Origin: Desulfosudis oleivorans
Lineage (GTDB): Bacteria; Desulfobacterota; Desulfobacteria; Desulfobacterales; SURF-7
Assembly: GCA_020723305.1 (NCBI GenBank)
Contig: DYJC01000004.1
Location: forward strand, 286,713 to 350,712
Direction of reading: 5' to 3'
DNA length: 64,000 nucleotides
The position numbers and the translations under genes were made by a program. The notes under the pieces were generated by a model. That model saw only the letters and a list, made by a program, of their open reading frames with translations. It did no database searches and was not told the origin of the DNA. This document shows positions 34,394 through 43,889 of this stretch, one piece after another; position 1 is the stretch's first letter, and the number at the start of each line of letters is the position of its first letter.

Positions 34394-36415
34394 TTACATA
34401 AGGAAAGGAACCATCAACAGTGCAACAACATTCAGGATTTTAATCATCGGGTTAACGGCCGGTCCCGCTGTGTCTTTGTAAGGATCGCCAACCGTATCAC
34501 CGGTAACGGCAGCTTTATGGGCATCGCTGCCCTTTCCGCCCAGATTACCGTCTTCAATGTATTTTTTCGCATTATCCCATGCAGCACCGCCGGTTGTCAT
34601 GGAGATCGCAACGAACAGACCGGTTACAATACTACCGATCAGAAGTCCGCCAAGAGCTACCTTTCCAAGAATAAGACCAACCAGAAGAGGAGCAACAACC
34701 GGGAGAAGCGCCGGCACTACCATTTCACGAAGAGCAAAACTGGTCACAATATCAACACAGGCTGCATAGTCCGGTTTTCCGGTGCCTTCCATAATTCCCG
34801 GAATTTCACGGAACTGACGACGAACTTCATCAACAACCGCGCCACCTGCATTACCAACCGCTTTCATAGCAATGGAGGCAAACAGGTAAGGCAGAAGACC
34901 GCCGATAAAGAGGCCGATAATAACATCAACGTCAGCCAAATCAAACTTGATAGCTCCGCTTTTTCCCTGAACCTGGAACTCAATACAGTAGCAAGCGAAC
35001 AGAACCAGCGCAGCAAGACCGGCAGAACCGATCGCATATCCCTTGGTTACGGCTTTGGTTGTATTTCCAACCGCATCCAGAGGATCGGTCACCGCACGTA
35101 CGCTTTCTTCCATTTCACTCATTTCAGCAATTCCGCCGGCATTGTCCGTGATCGGACCATAAGCGTCAATCGCAATAACCATACCGGTCATGGAAAGCAT
35201 GGACATCGCTGCCATTGCAATACCATAAAGACCTGCAAAGTGATGAGCAAGACCGATGGAGAGACAGATTACCAGAACCGGAGCAGCGGTTGCCTGCATG
35301 CTGACGGCAAGACCGGCAATGATGTTGGTTCCGTGACCGGTGGTGGATGCAAGAGCAATATCTTTCACCGGTTTATATTTCCCAGTGTAAAATTCTGTGA
35401 TGATAACGATTACAACAGTCAGGACAAGGCCGATCACGGTGCAGTAATAAATCTTCATTGCATCGATTCCGGGAATGTCTACCAGGAATTTCTGGGCTGC
35501 ATAAAAGAAAGCGACACCAGCAATAATGGCCGCACCAAACATTCCTTTATACAGAGCGCCCATGATATACTCGCTTCTTCCAAGACGTACAAAAAAGATC
35601 GCGATAATGGAAGCAACAATTGAAATCGCGCCAAGAATCAGCGGGAAAAGAGTCGCCATTTCATTTTTCGGGAACAGGAGATGTCCAAGCAGCATTGCAG
35701 CAACAGCGGTTACCGCATAAGTTTCAAAAAGATCCGCTGCCATACCGGCACAGTCACCAACATTATCACCAACGTTATCAGCGATGGTTGCCGGGTTACG
35801 GGGATCATCTTCGGGAATTCCTGCTTCCACTTTTCCAACCAGGTCAGCACCGACGTCTGCGCCTTTGGTGAAGATACCACCGCCAAGACGGGCGAAAATA
35901 GAAATCAAGCTGCCGCCAAAGCCCAGAGCAACCAGTGACATAACATCATGAGTGTAAGTATAGTAACCCGCAACAGCTGTCAGTGCAAGACCGGCAACGA
36001 TCATACCGGTAACAGATCCGCCTCTGAATGCCATACCAAGACCGGCAGCCAGACCATTTCTAGCAGCCTCAGCCGTTCGGACATTGGCAATTACGGAAAC
36101 TCTCATACCGATATAACCAGCACAAAAAGACGCCAGGGCACCCAATGCAAAACCAATAGCCGTAACGCTGCCCATTGTCCAGAAGATGACAATAAAAATC
36201 ACGATACCTGCGGCAGCCATACTTTTGGCCTGACGATTCAAGTATGCAATTGCACCTTCCTGAATTGCACCGGCAATTTTCTGCATTTTTTCATTTCCTG
36301 CAGGAGCACTTTTTACAATGCCCGCAAGAATCAGGGAAAAAAGAATACCAACGACACCGACGAGTGTGCACACCAATGGAATGTTTTCCATTATCAAATC
36401 CATATTTTCCTCCAT
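34394..36415 (-). CDS. hppA: Membrane-bound proton-translocating pyrophosphatase (K+-independent type)
   Basis: 673 residues, about 16 membrane helices. The catalytic loops [13 protein letters not shown] and [19 protein letters not shown] are intact. The key residue for potassium is the lysine in [11 protein letters not shown]+-independent H+-PPases have Lys here, K+-dependent ones Ala. It splits PPi and pumps H+ (some relatives move Na+), or could run in reverse. It lies 8 bp after pth on the same strand and ends at a strong terminator. Confidence 0.95.
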   Translation of the reverse strand: MEENMDLIMENIPLVCTLVGVVGILFSLILAGIVKSAPAGNEKMQKIAGAIQEGAIAYLNRQAKSMAAAGIVIFIVIFWTMGSVTAIGFALGALASFCAGYIGMRVSVIANVRTAEAARNGLAAGLGMAFRGGSVTGMIVAGLALTAVAGYYTYTHDVMSLVALGFGGSLISIFARLGGGIFTKGADVGADLVGKVEAGIPEDDPRNPATIADNVGDNVGDCAGMAADLFETYAVTAVAAMLLGHLLFPKNEMATLFPLILGAISIVASIIAIFFVRLGRSEYIMGALYKGMFGAAIIAGVAFFYAAQKFLVDIPGIDAMKIYYCTVIGLVLTVVIVIITEFYTGKYKPVKDIALASTTGHGTNIIAGLAVSMQATAAPVLVICLSIGLAHHFAGLYGIAMAAMSMLSMTGMVIAIDAYGPITDNAGGIAEMSEMEESVRAVTDPLDAVGNTTKAVTKGYAIGSAGLAALVLFACYCIEFQVQGKSGAIKFDLADVDVIIGLFIGGLLPYLFASIAMKAVGNAGGAVVDEVRRQFREIPGIMEGTGKPDYAACVDIVTSFALREMVVPALLPVVAPLLVGLILGKVALGGLLIGSIVTGLFVAISMTTGGAAWDNAKKYIEDGNLGGKGSDAHKAAVTGDTVGDPYKDTAGPAVNPMIKILNVVALLMVPFLM

Positions 36416-36422
36416 TCATTGT

Positions 36423-37013
36423 TCATTGAAAATCATTATGTTTATTAAAAATATTCATCCCTTCCTGTATGCCGTCACGTAGTATTGTGATGGCAGCGTC
36501 TCTGGCCCTAATAATTACACGGTCCAATTCTTCTTTTTCTTCATCTGAGAACCGGCCGAGAACATGATCGGTAACTTCTTTAGGGCCATCTGGACGACCG
36601 ATTCCAACACGGATACGGATAAAATCTCCATGTCCAAATGCACCGATCATTGATCTAATACCATTGTGTCCGCCATGTCCTCCTTTCATTTTTATTTTTA
36701 ATCTTTTAAAGGTAAGATCGATGTCGTCATGTATTACCAGCATCTCCTCACCAGATATCCCAAAATATTCTGCAAGCCTTTGTATCGGATAACCACTCCG
36801 GTTCATGAATGCAACAGGTTTGGCAAGTATGATATCCGTTCCTTCAGCATTTCCGCGGCCAAACAACACATCAGGCTTTTTTTTCTCAACTGGAATGGAA
36901 AACACCTCTGAAAGTGCTTCAAGTACCATAAAACCGACATTATGCCGCGTCATTGAATAGCTTTTGCCTGGATTGCCGAGTCCGACAAGCATCCGAATCT
37001 GTTTCCGGCTCAT
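36423..37013 (-). CDS. pth: Peptidyl-tRNA hydrolase
   Basis: 196 residues. The active-site segment GLGNPGKSYSMTRHNVGF contains the catalytic histidine; FMNRSGYPI and VIHDDIDL complete the site. It frees tRNA from stalled peptidyl-tRNA. It lies in the commonly conserved order ispE, tRNA-Gln, prs, rplY, pth, here followed by hppA. Confidence 0.95.
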   Translation of the reverse strand: MSRKQIRMLVGLGNPGKSYSMTRHNVGFMVLEALSEVFSIPVEKKKPDVLFGRGNAEGTDIILAKPVAFMNRSGYPIQRLAEYFGISGEEMLVIHDDIDLTFKRLKIKMKGGHGGHNGIRSMIGAFGHGDFIRIRVGIGRPDGPKEVTDHVLGRFSDEEKEELDRVIIRARDAAITILRDGIQEGMNIFNKHNDFQ

Positions 37014-37128
37014 CCTTTTTCCCTATCCGTAAAGATAAGAATCTGTTTGTGAGCTTATCCTTTGTAAAGGAATAACGCTTCGTATGAGGAAACAAGATCG
37101 CAAGAGAATACCACCCAATTTACGCCAA

Positions 37129-37755
37129 TTATTCAGCAGCTGCTTCTCCTGCAACCGCTTCTGCTTCAGCCCCTTCTTCTTCAGTTGCAACAGATTCCTT
37201 CTTTGGCGCAAGCATAGTGACAACGGTAAAATTGACTTCTGCAGGGATTTCCATATCACCTTCTAAATGTATATCATTTACATGAACAGAATTACCGATA
37301 TTTAGATCCGTTACATCAATTTCAATAGCCTCTGGAATTTCACCCGGATAGCACAGGACTTCCAATTCACGTCTGATAATCTGCAGAAGGCCTCCATTTT
37401 CAACACCAATGCTCTTTCCTTTTAAAACAACCGGGACACGCACCCTGATTTTCCGACCCATATTCACTTCATAGAAATCGATATGCAGGAAATCGCCCTT
37501 TACCGGTCTTAATTGAATCTCCTTGATCATGGTAGGTTTCATAACCCCACTCCCCATGTCAATATTGATAAGCTGCTGATTAAATTTAGCATTTTTCAAT
37601 AAAACTTCGATTTCTTTTGCCTGGATAGAAAGGGAAACCGGCTCAATATCCGATCCGTATAGCACGGCTGGAATTTTGCCGTCCCGCCGAAGGGATCGTG
37701 CGGGCCCTTTGCCGATTGTGCTTCTTTTTTCTGCCTTCAATTCAAGTATTTCCAA
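37129..37755 (-). CDS. rplY: 50S ribosomal protein L25 (general stress protein Ctc form)
   Basis: 208 residues: the 5S-rRNA-binding L25 domain (MEILELKAEKRSTIGKG, then RDGKIPAVLYG), then the C-terminal TL5/Ctc beta domain to about residue 180, and a short acidic Ala/Glu-rich tail typical of bacterial Ctc proteins. Gene lies between prs and pth. Confidence 0.95.
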   Translation of the reverse strand: MEILELKAEKRSTIGKGPARSLRRDGKIPAVLYGSDIEPVSLSIQAKEIEVLLKNAKFNQQLINIDMGSGVMKPTMIKEIQLRPVKGDFLHIDFYEVNMGRKIRVRVPVVLKGKSIGVENGGLLQIIRRELEVLCYPGEIPEAIEIDVTDLNIGNSVHVNDIHLEGDMEIPAEVNFTVVTMLAPKKESVATEEEGAEAEAVAGEAAAE

Positions 37756-37786
37756 AAGTATTCCTCCTTAAAAAAATCATTTAAAA

Positions 37787-38737
37787 TTATACAAAAAGTG
37801 ACGTAACGGAATCTCCCCGGTGGCTGCGTATGATCGCTTCTCCGACAAGCTGTGCGATTGACAACACCTTGATTTTATCACACGCAGACGCTTTACTGCT
37901 GAGAGGAATGGTATCTGTTGTCACAAGACTTTTCAGTTCGGAATCAATTATCCGGTCGACCGCAGGACCGGAAAGCACAGGATGTGAGCAACATGCATGA
38001 ACTTCGAGGGCGCCCCCATTCTTTATTGCAGCAGCAGCTTCAGTCAGCGTACCGGCAGTGTCCACCATATCATCCAGAATAATCGCAACTTTATTCTTTA
38101 CATCACCAATTACAGCCATAGCTCTTGCTTGATTCGGAGCATCCCTTCGCTTATCAACAATTGCCAGGCCGGCACCGAGTCTCTTGGCAAACGCCCTTGC
38201 CCTTTCAACGCCTCCTGCATCCGGTGAAACAATCACCGATTTCTCACCAAATCGATTTGTAATATAATCGAGCAGAACCGGAGCAGCAAACAGATTATCC
38301 ACAGGCATATTAAAAAATCCCTGAATTTGCCCGGCATGAAGATCCATGGTAATCACCCTGTTTGCACCAGCAACATCCAAAAGATCAGCCACCATTTTTG
38401 CACTTATAGGAACTCGCGGAGCGACCTTCTTATCCTGTCTTGCATAGCCATAATAAGGGATAACAGCCGTTATTCTCTGCGCAGATGAACGTTTCAAAGC
38501 ATCCAGCATCAACAGCAACTCAACCAAACTATCATTTACAGGCCTGCAGGTTGATTGAATGACAAAAACATCGGAACAGCGAACATTTTCATCAATTTCT
38601 ATCTGAATTTCACCATCGCTAAAAGTCTTGACCTTGGAACTGCCTAGAGGTACCCCAAGATACTCACAGATCTTTTTTGCAAGAACCGGATTCGAGTTTC
38701 CGGTAAATATATAAATACCTTTTTTTATACTATCCAT
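37787..38737 (-). CDS. prs: Ribose-phosphate pyrophosphokinase
   Basis: 316 residues from the ATG at 38737, which follows a GGGGAAG site; an in-frame ATG seven codons upstream is less likely. It makes PRPP from ribose 5-phosphate and ATP. Landmarks: [24 protein letters not shown], the metal-site [12 protein letters not shown], and the PRPP loop [13 protein letters not shown]. Class I, allosteric type by length and motifs. Confidence 0.96.
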   Translation of the reverse strand: MDSIKKGIYIFTGNSNPVLAKKICEYLGVPLGSSKVKTFSDGEIQIEIDENVRCSDVFVIQSTCRPVNDSLVELLLMLDALKRSSAQRITAVIPYYGYARQDKKVAPRVPISAKMVADLLDVAGANRVITMDLHAGQIQGFFNMPVDNLFAAPVLLDYITNRFGEKSVIVSPDAGGVERARAFAKRLGAGLAIVDKRRDAPNQARAMAVIGDVKNKVAIILDDMVDTAGTLTEAAAAIKNGGALEVHACCSHPVLSGPAVDRIIDSELKSLVTTDTIPLSSKASACDKIKVLSIAQLVGEAIIRSHRGDSVTSLFV

Positions 38738-38781
38738 CACTTCCCCAGAACAAATCATAAATAGCCAATTTTATAAAAAAA

Positions 38782-38857
38782 TGGCTGGGGCGGGAGGATT
38801 CGAACCTCCGAATGCAGGAATCAAAATCCTGTGTCTTTGCCGCTTGACGACGCCCCA
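38782..38857 (-). tRNA. tRNA-Gln (anticodon UUG)
   Basis: 76 bases including an encoded CCA. Acceptor stem TGGGGCG/CGCCCCA, D-arm GTC...GAC, anticodon stem CAGGA/TCCTG with loop TTTTGAT (anticodon TTG), and T-arm GGAGG-TTCGAAT-CCTCC. It lies between prs and ispE, a common arrangement in this group. Confidence 0.97.
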
Positions 38858-38972
38858 TTAAAAAACAGAACAGGCAATCAACGTAGAATTTTTTCAACGA
38901 GTTGCCGGTAATATCTTAAAACCGGCAACTCATGATAAGGCCGGTTTCAAAATAATAATGATAAATTTTTGA

Positions 38973-39833
38973 TCACACGATCATTTCTGCCAAAAATTTA
39001 TTCTTTTCAGGGAACTGTTTAAGTTCCCTGTATGCAAACTTGGCTTGGTTACTATCAGCAAAAAGGCCGAAAACTGTCGGCCCGCTGCCGGACATCAGCG
39101 CTCCCTGAGAACCCAATTTTATCAGCGACGCTTTAATCCGTTCTATATCCGGAATCATTTTGGTTGTAACGGTTTCAAGGTCATTACACAAATAATTACA
39201 GATATCAACTGATACACCACTAAAAGGAAATCTTGTAATTATTTTTTCACATTTTGTCAATCCCAAATTCAGGTTTTTATAAACCTCTGCTGTAGACACG
39301 TTGATTCCGGGATTGACCAGCAACACATGAAATTTCTGCAACAAATCATATTCGAAGAGCTTTTCACCAATTCCTTTTGCCACTGCCGGCCTCCCCCGAA
39401 TGAAAAAAGGCACATCTGCTCCGATTTCAAGACCAATCTCTCTCAGTTTTTCATCTGACAAGGGAAAACCAAAGAAGCTGTTGAGCGATTTTAATACAGA
39501 TGCTGCATTGCTGCTCCCTCCGCCGAGCCCTGCGCCAACCGGTATCTTTTTTTCAATTCGAATTTTCACACCCGTCTTTTTCCCACTGGTTTTAAAAAAA
39601 AGCTCAGCTGCTTTCCAAACCAGATTGGTATCGTCTTCAGGCACCTCCGGATGGGTGCACTGGATACTGAATTCGGAGGCTCGAAAATCGAAAATTATTG
39701 TATCAAAAAGTGTAACCCCACACATCAGGGTGTTTAGCTCATGATATCCATTCGGACGCCTGCCGGTTACCTGCAAAAAAAGATTAATTTTTGCAGGAGA
39801 TAATTCCTTGATCATGGAATAAGTTGTTTGCAT
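38973..39833 (-). CDS. ispE: 4-diphosphocytidyl-2-C-methyl-D-erythritol kinase
   Basis: 286 residues, GHMP kinase of the MEP isoprenoid pathway. It has SPAKINLFLQVTGRRPNGYH at the start, the ATP loop VGAGLGGGSSNAAS, and the terminal GSGPTVFGLF motif. The frame also allows a start at 39815 (MIKELSPAK), which aligns better with many homologues; neither has a clear ribosome site. Confidence 0.94.
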   Translation of the reverse strand: MQTTYSMIKELSPAKINLFLQVTGRRPNGYHELNTLMCGVTLFDTIIFDFRASEFSIQCTHPEVPEDDTNLVWKAAELFFKTSGKKTGVKIRIEKKIPVGAGLGGGSSNAASVLKSLNSFFGFPLSDEKLREIGLEIGADVPFFIRGRPAVAKGIGEKLFEYDLLQKFHVLLVNPGINVSTAEVYKNLNLGLTKCEKIITRFPFSGVSVDICNYLCNDLETVTTKMIPDIERIKASLIKLGSQGALMSGSGPTVFGLFADSNQAKFAYRELKQFPEKNKFLAEMIV

Positions 39834-39975
39834 TTTTCGTTAAAATTTTAATTATTCAGTATGGTTATGAAGATAATGATGCGTATGTTATTTGTTTACC
39901 TGAAAAAGAGTGCATGGGACTGATGAGTGGATCGATTACAGTAAAAATTCCTTCCCTGTTCAACATGATATATGG

Positions 39976-41433
39976 CTATCGGGTAATGCGAACCACGATG
40001 AAACCGATATTACTCCTTTTAATGAACATTTGAATCTGTTCTCCGGATTTTATTTCACCAAGTATTTTATTAAAATCCCCGAGCGACTTTACCGGGTAAT
40101 GATTGATCTCTTTTATAATATCCCCATGCAGAATTCCGGCCTCATCTCCTATGCTGTCCGGTTCGACATCCAGCACAATGACGCCACCGGATTCACTCAG
40201 ATTGTATTTATCTGCAAACTCATCTGTAAGCTCAGAAACCTCTAACCCAAGAACTTCTTCTGTCTTTTTGTTTTGTGGGTCAATAGGAAGATTTTTATCA
40301 TTCATTCTCCCGATCTCAACAGTCAATTTCTTATCCAATCCAGCTCGTAATAATAGTATCTCGATCGTCTTTCCAACAGAGGTCTCGGCAACAAGACTGG
40401 ATAATGCGCGGCTGTTTTCCATTCTCATGCCGTTCACTTCAAGAATAATATCCTTTGCAAGAATACCTGCGTTATCAGCCGGGCCTCCCGGCACAACCTC
40501 AACAACAAGAACCCCCTTTCCGTCTTCAATATTATAGTATTCCGAGAGTTCTTTACTAATATCTTGAATCGAAACCCCTAAAAATCCCCTTGTAACAATC
40601 CCATTTTTTTTTAATTGATCAATAATGCCTTTTGCCAGATCAATTGGGATCGCAAAACCGATTCCCTGGCCACTTGCAATAAGAGCTGTATTGATTCCAA
40701 CAACTTCACCGTCCATATTGAGAAGAGGACCTCCGCTGTTCCCTGGGTTAATCGAAGCATCTGTCTGAATAAAATCATCATATGGACCAGAGCCGATCAC
40801 CCTTCCTTTTGCGCTCACGATACCTGCTGTTACTGTCTGCTCCAGGCCAAAAGGACTGCCAATGGCTACAACCCATTGGCCAACCTTGATATTCTCAGAA
40901 TTTCCAATTTTCACACAGGGCAAATTCTGTTTTGGCTCTACTTTAATAAGGGCAAGATCCGTCTTTGAATCAAGACCAATCAATACAGCCTCAAACTCTT
41001 TCCCATCTTTCAGAATTACCTTAATCTTATCTGCATCTTCAACCACATGATCATTTGTTACAATGTAACCTTCCTTACCAACGATAAAACCGGAGCCGAG
41101 ACTCTGATAACGATCTTCCCTTTGCGGATCCTCTTCAAAAAACCTATCCAAAAACTCATGAAGTGGGTCATCCTGGTGAAAAGGTTTTTGATCAAAATGT
41201 CGAAATCCTCGCCCCATTCCTTTGGTAATTTTTTCTGTTCTGATATGAACCACGGCAGGGCCTACAGATTCAGCAAGACTGCTAAAACTCCCTGGTAAAG
41301 TAACCGCATCAACAGGTATTTCCCTGGCTTCCGCTTTAAAGGAAAAACAGATACCCGCTGTCACCATACAGACAAAAAATATCCATGCACTCCTTCGGTT
41401 ACCTTCTTTTTCTTTTATTTTTGCCTGTTTCAT
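39976..41433 (-). CDS. Do-family periplasmic serine protease (DegP/DegQ-like), copy 2
   Basis: 485 residues from the ATG at 41433; a GTG at 41448 is an alternative, but the AAAGGTG site fits the ATG better, with long spacing. Signal peptide near residues 15-36 (ending AEA), protease domain with His in TNDHVVE, Asp in KTDLALIK and Ser in NPGNSGGPL, then two PDZ domains. Paralogue of the protease at 10543-12012. Two such genes are common in deltaproteobacteria. It is followed by ispE with 142 bp between. Confidence 0.94.
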   Translation of the reverse strand: MKQAKIKEKEGNRRSAWIFFVCMVTAGICFSFKAEAREIPVDAVTLPGSFSSLAESVGPAVVHIRTEKITKGMGRGFRHFDQKPFHQDDPLHEFLDRFFEEDPQREDRYQSLGSGFIVGKEGYIVTNDHVVEDADKIKVILKDGKEFEAVLIGLDSKTDLALIKVEPKQNLPCVKIGNSENIKVGQWVVAIGSPFGLEQTVTAGIVSAKGRVIGSGPYDDFIQTDASINPGNSGGPLLNMDGEVVGINTALIASGQGIGFAIPIDLAKGIIDQLKKNGIVTRGFLGVSIQDISKELSEYYNIEDGKGVLVVEVVPGGPADNAGILAKDIILEVNGMRMENSRALSSLVAETSVGKTIEILLLRAGLDKKLTVEIGRMNDKNLPIDPQNKKTEEVLGLEVSELTDEFADKYNLSESGGVIVLDVEPDSIGDEAGILHGDIIKEINHYPVKSLGDFNKILGEIKSGEQIQMFIKRSNIGFIVVRITR

Positions 41434-41490
41434 CGAATTTTTTATCACCTTTGCATCAGAACTTGAAAAACAGCCATCTATTGAAAAAGA

Positions 41491-41868
41491 TTAGCTACGT
41501 TCTTTCACATACATGAGTCTCAGGTCATGCAGAATATGTCTGAGTAATTTTTCCTCATCATTAGTTAGATTTCCCTGTGTCTTTTCATCCAACATCCCAA
41601 GGATATCAATGCTTTGTTTGGCCAAAAGCAGGTTTTTCTCTTTTTTACCGGTTGTTGGATCCGGTACCAGTCCTAAATGATACAGCGCGGAAGAATTGAG
41701 AGAAAAAATAAAAGTTGAAAAATTAATCTTGGGAAGCTTTGAATCCTGACCCGAATGTTCTCCAGAAGTTGATGATCCGGTTATGCTTTCCTTTTTTTTA
41801 TCAGATGTATCTTCACTGGATGAGATCTCTGTGTCCTTGACAATAAAATCTTTTGTTTGATCTGTCAT
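41491..41868 (-). CDS. DUF1844 domain protein
   Basis: 125 residues. A low-complexity Ser/Glu/Lys-rich start (about 45 residues) precedes the DUF1844 domain: INFSTFIFSLNSSALYHLG, then LAKQSIDILGMLDEKTQGNL. The family is found widely in deltaproteobacteria and relatives, with no known function, often near translation or envelope genes. It lies between serA and the protease on the same strand. Confidence 0.88.
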   Translation of the reverse strand: MTDQTKDFIVKDTEISSSEDTSDKKKESITGSSTSGEHSGQDSKLPKINFSTFIFSLNSSALYHLGLVPDPTTGKKEKNLLLAKQSIDILGMLDEKTQGNLTNDEEKLLRHILHDLRLMYVKERS

Positions 41869-41919
41869 GACATATCCCCTCTGTTTATCCGACTATTTTA
41901 TCCATTCAATACTCCGCCA

Positions 41920-43500
41920 TTACAGAGTAAGTGGAATGACTGTTTTAACCATAGGCAAATCCAACAATTGCTTTATAACCTGATCCGGAATCGGAGTATC
42001 TGTTCTCAAAATAATGACATTCCGTTCACCATCCTGTTCCTGACCAACCTGCATTCTTGCAATATTCAGATTATTTATGCCTAGCACCGTTCCGATACTA
42101 CCGATTGCACCTGGTTTATCCATGTTATGTATCAAAGCGAGATGTCCTTTTGGAATAATTTCCAGCCGGAAATTATTGATCCGCACTATCCTTGGATCAT
42201 TTTTCCCAAAAATGGTACCCTCCACAATATTTTCCATCTCTGTTGTAACAACCTTTACTGAAATCAAATGGATGAAATCCAAAGATTCTCCGCTGGTTAT
42301 TTCTGTAACCTTGATTCCCATATCTTTCGCAATGATCGGAGCGTTCACCGCATTCACTTCATCTTTTACCATCATTGCAAGAAGCCCATTCAATAGAGCG
42401 GTTGTGACCGGTGAAAGGTCAAGCCCTTGAAAATCTCCCGTGTATTCAACAATGACTTCCTTTACCGGCCCTCGAATAAGCTGAGCCTGTAAACACCCCA
42501 TTCGATCAACAAGCGTCAGGTAGGGAGAAAGCTTCTTCAACAATTCTCCTGTAACAGACGGCACATTCACTGCATTAATAACCGTGTTATGTTTTAAATA
42601 TGCAATAATCTGTTCAGCTACAGCCACCGCAACATTGGTTTGAGCTTCTTCAGTGGAAGCTCCTAAGTGAGGAGTCCCGATTACATTGTCGAGTTCAAAT
42701 AAGGGAGATTGCCCCGGAGGCTCTGTTTCAAAAACATCCAAAGCGGCGCCGGCGACTTTACCGGATTGAATTGCCTCGTATAAATCCGCCTCATCCACGA
42801 TACCTCCGCGAGCACAGTTGATCACCATTACACCATCCTTCATCTGGCGAAATGCATTTTTATTCAACAGACCAATCGTGCTCTTCATTTTGGGGACATG
42901 GATCGTAATATAATCCGCTCTTCGATACAACTCTTCAAGGTTGACATATTCAAAACCTGCTTTTTGAATCTTTTCTGCGGTAACATTGGGATCATATACA
43001 ATTACATTCATTTTTAATCCCCTGGCGCGATCTGCTACGATGGCACCAATATTTCCATATCCTACAACACCCAGTATTTTATTGTATATTTCCCTACCCT
43101 GAAGTTTTTTCTTTTCCCAACGCCCTGCTTTTAATGATGAAGTTCCCTGTGGGATGTTACGGGTAAGAGCCATCATCATCGCAATGGCATGCTCAGCAGT
43201 CGTTACAACATTTCCACCAGGTGTATTCATGACAACAACACCACGCTTTGTTGCTTCCGGAATATCCACATTATCCAATCCAATACCGGCACGACCGACA
43301 ACCTTCAAATTTTTTGCTTCCGCAAGAAGTTCAGCCGTAACTTTTGTCGAGCTGCGAATTGCCAGCGCATCATAACCACCTATTATTTTTTTCAATTCTT
43401 CAGGTGAAAGCCCTGTTTTCACATCAACCTCAATCCCTTCTTCATCTTCGAAGATCTTGATACCCACTTCACCCAGATTATCACTGACCAAAACTTTCAT
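41920..43500 (-). CDS. serA: D-3-phosphoglycerate dehydrogenase
   Basis: 526 residues from the ATG at 43500 with a GGAGG site. It performs the first step of serine synthesis. Rossmann motif GVVGYGNIGAIVA, catalytic RGGIVDE and the proton-relay His in GTPHLGAST are present. The intervening (ASB) domain and the C-terminal ACT domain (HNMDKPGAIGSIG) make this the long, type I, potentially serine-regulated form. Confidence 0.95.
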   Translation of the reverse strand: MKVLVSDNLGEVGIKIFEDEEGIEVDVKTGLSPEELKKIIGGYDALAIRSSTKVTAELLAEAKNLKVVGRAGIGLDNVDIPEATKRGVVVMNTPGGNVVTTAEHAIAMMMALTRNIPQGTSSLKAGRWEKKKLQGREIYNKILGVVGYGNIGAIVADRARGLKMNVIVYDPNVTAEKIQKAGFEYVNLEELYRRADYITIHVPKMKSTIGLLNKNAFRQMKDGVMVINCARGGIVDEADLYEAIQSGKVAGAALDVFETEPPGQSPLFELDNVIGTPHLGASTEEAQTNVAVAVAEQIIAYLKHNTVINAVNVPSVTGELLKKLSPYLTLVDRMGCLQAQLIRGPVKEVIVEYTGDFQGLDLSPVTTALLNGLLAMMVKDEVNAVNAPIIAKDMGIKVTEITSGESLDFIHLISVKVVTTEMENIVEGTIFGKNDPRIVRINNFRLEIIPKGHLALIHNMDKPGAIGSIGTVLGINNLNIARMQVGQEQDGERNVIILRTDTPIPDQVIKQLLDLPMVKTVIPLTL

Positions 43501-43889
43501 GTCGATCCTCCAACGCATATTGTTAAATTTAAAAAAAATTCATGGCTCTTTAGGAAAAAGTATCGCTATCCCAACTTCGAGTCTATTTTTTTGAGATAGA
43601 TTGAACTTTTTACAAAAACATCAAATAATTGTCCAACACTATTTTGATTTTTAATAAACCTCAACAAAAAAATGCAAGACAAGTTTCCATTGACAACAAC
43701 CCGTAGATAATATAATTTCTATATTACTCTCATGTTTTCTTGTTTATTACACTTTTTTCGCTTGCCGTATTCACAATACACAAAAACAATAAAATTTTCA
43801 TAGCAGACATTCTTTCTTCAAAGAAACATAATTTCCGATCAAATAATAGACAACTTTTTCCAATTTGAAAAAATACAAGGAGACGATGT
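43501..43889. other. 389-bp divergent gap (serA / chemoreceptor)
   Basis: AT-rich, no genes. A segment TTTTTTTGAGATAGATTG near 43588 resembles one end of the palindrome at 2448-2590, but the other end is not present. I saw no clear sigma-28 promoter for the chemoreceptor. Confidence 0.45.

Noticed and set aside
34373..35623. Long plus-strand open frame of 416 codons
   Set aside because: It is the antisense shadow of hppA; its composition (Asn, His, Thr, Arg-rich) is typical of a shadow frame.
43575..43600. Possible second copy of the palindrome at 2448-2590
   Set aside because: Only one end (about 14 bases) is similar; no matching partner arm within 300 bp.
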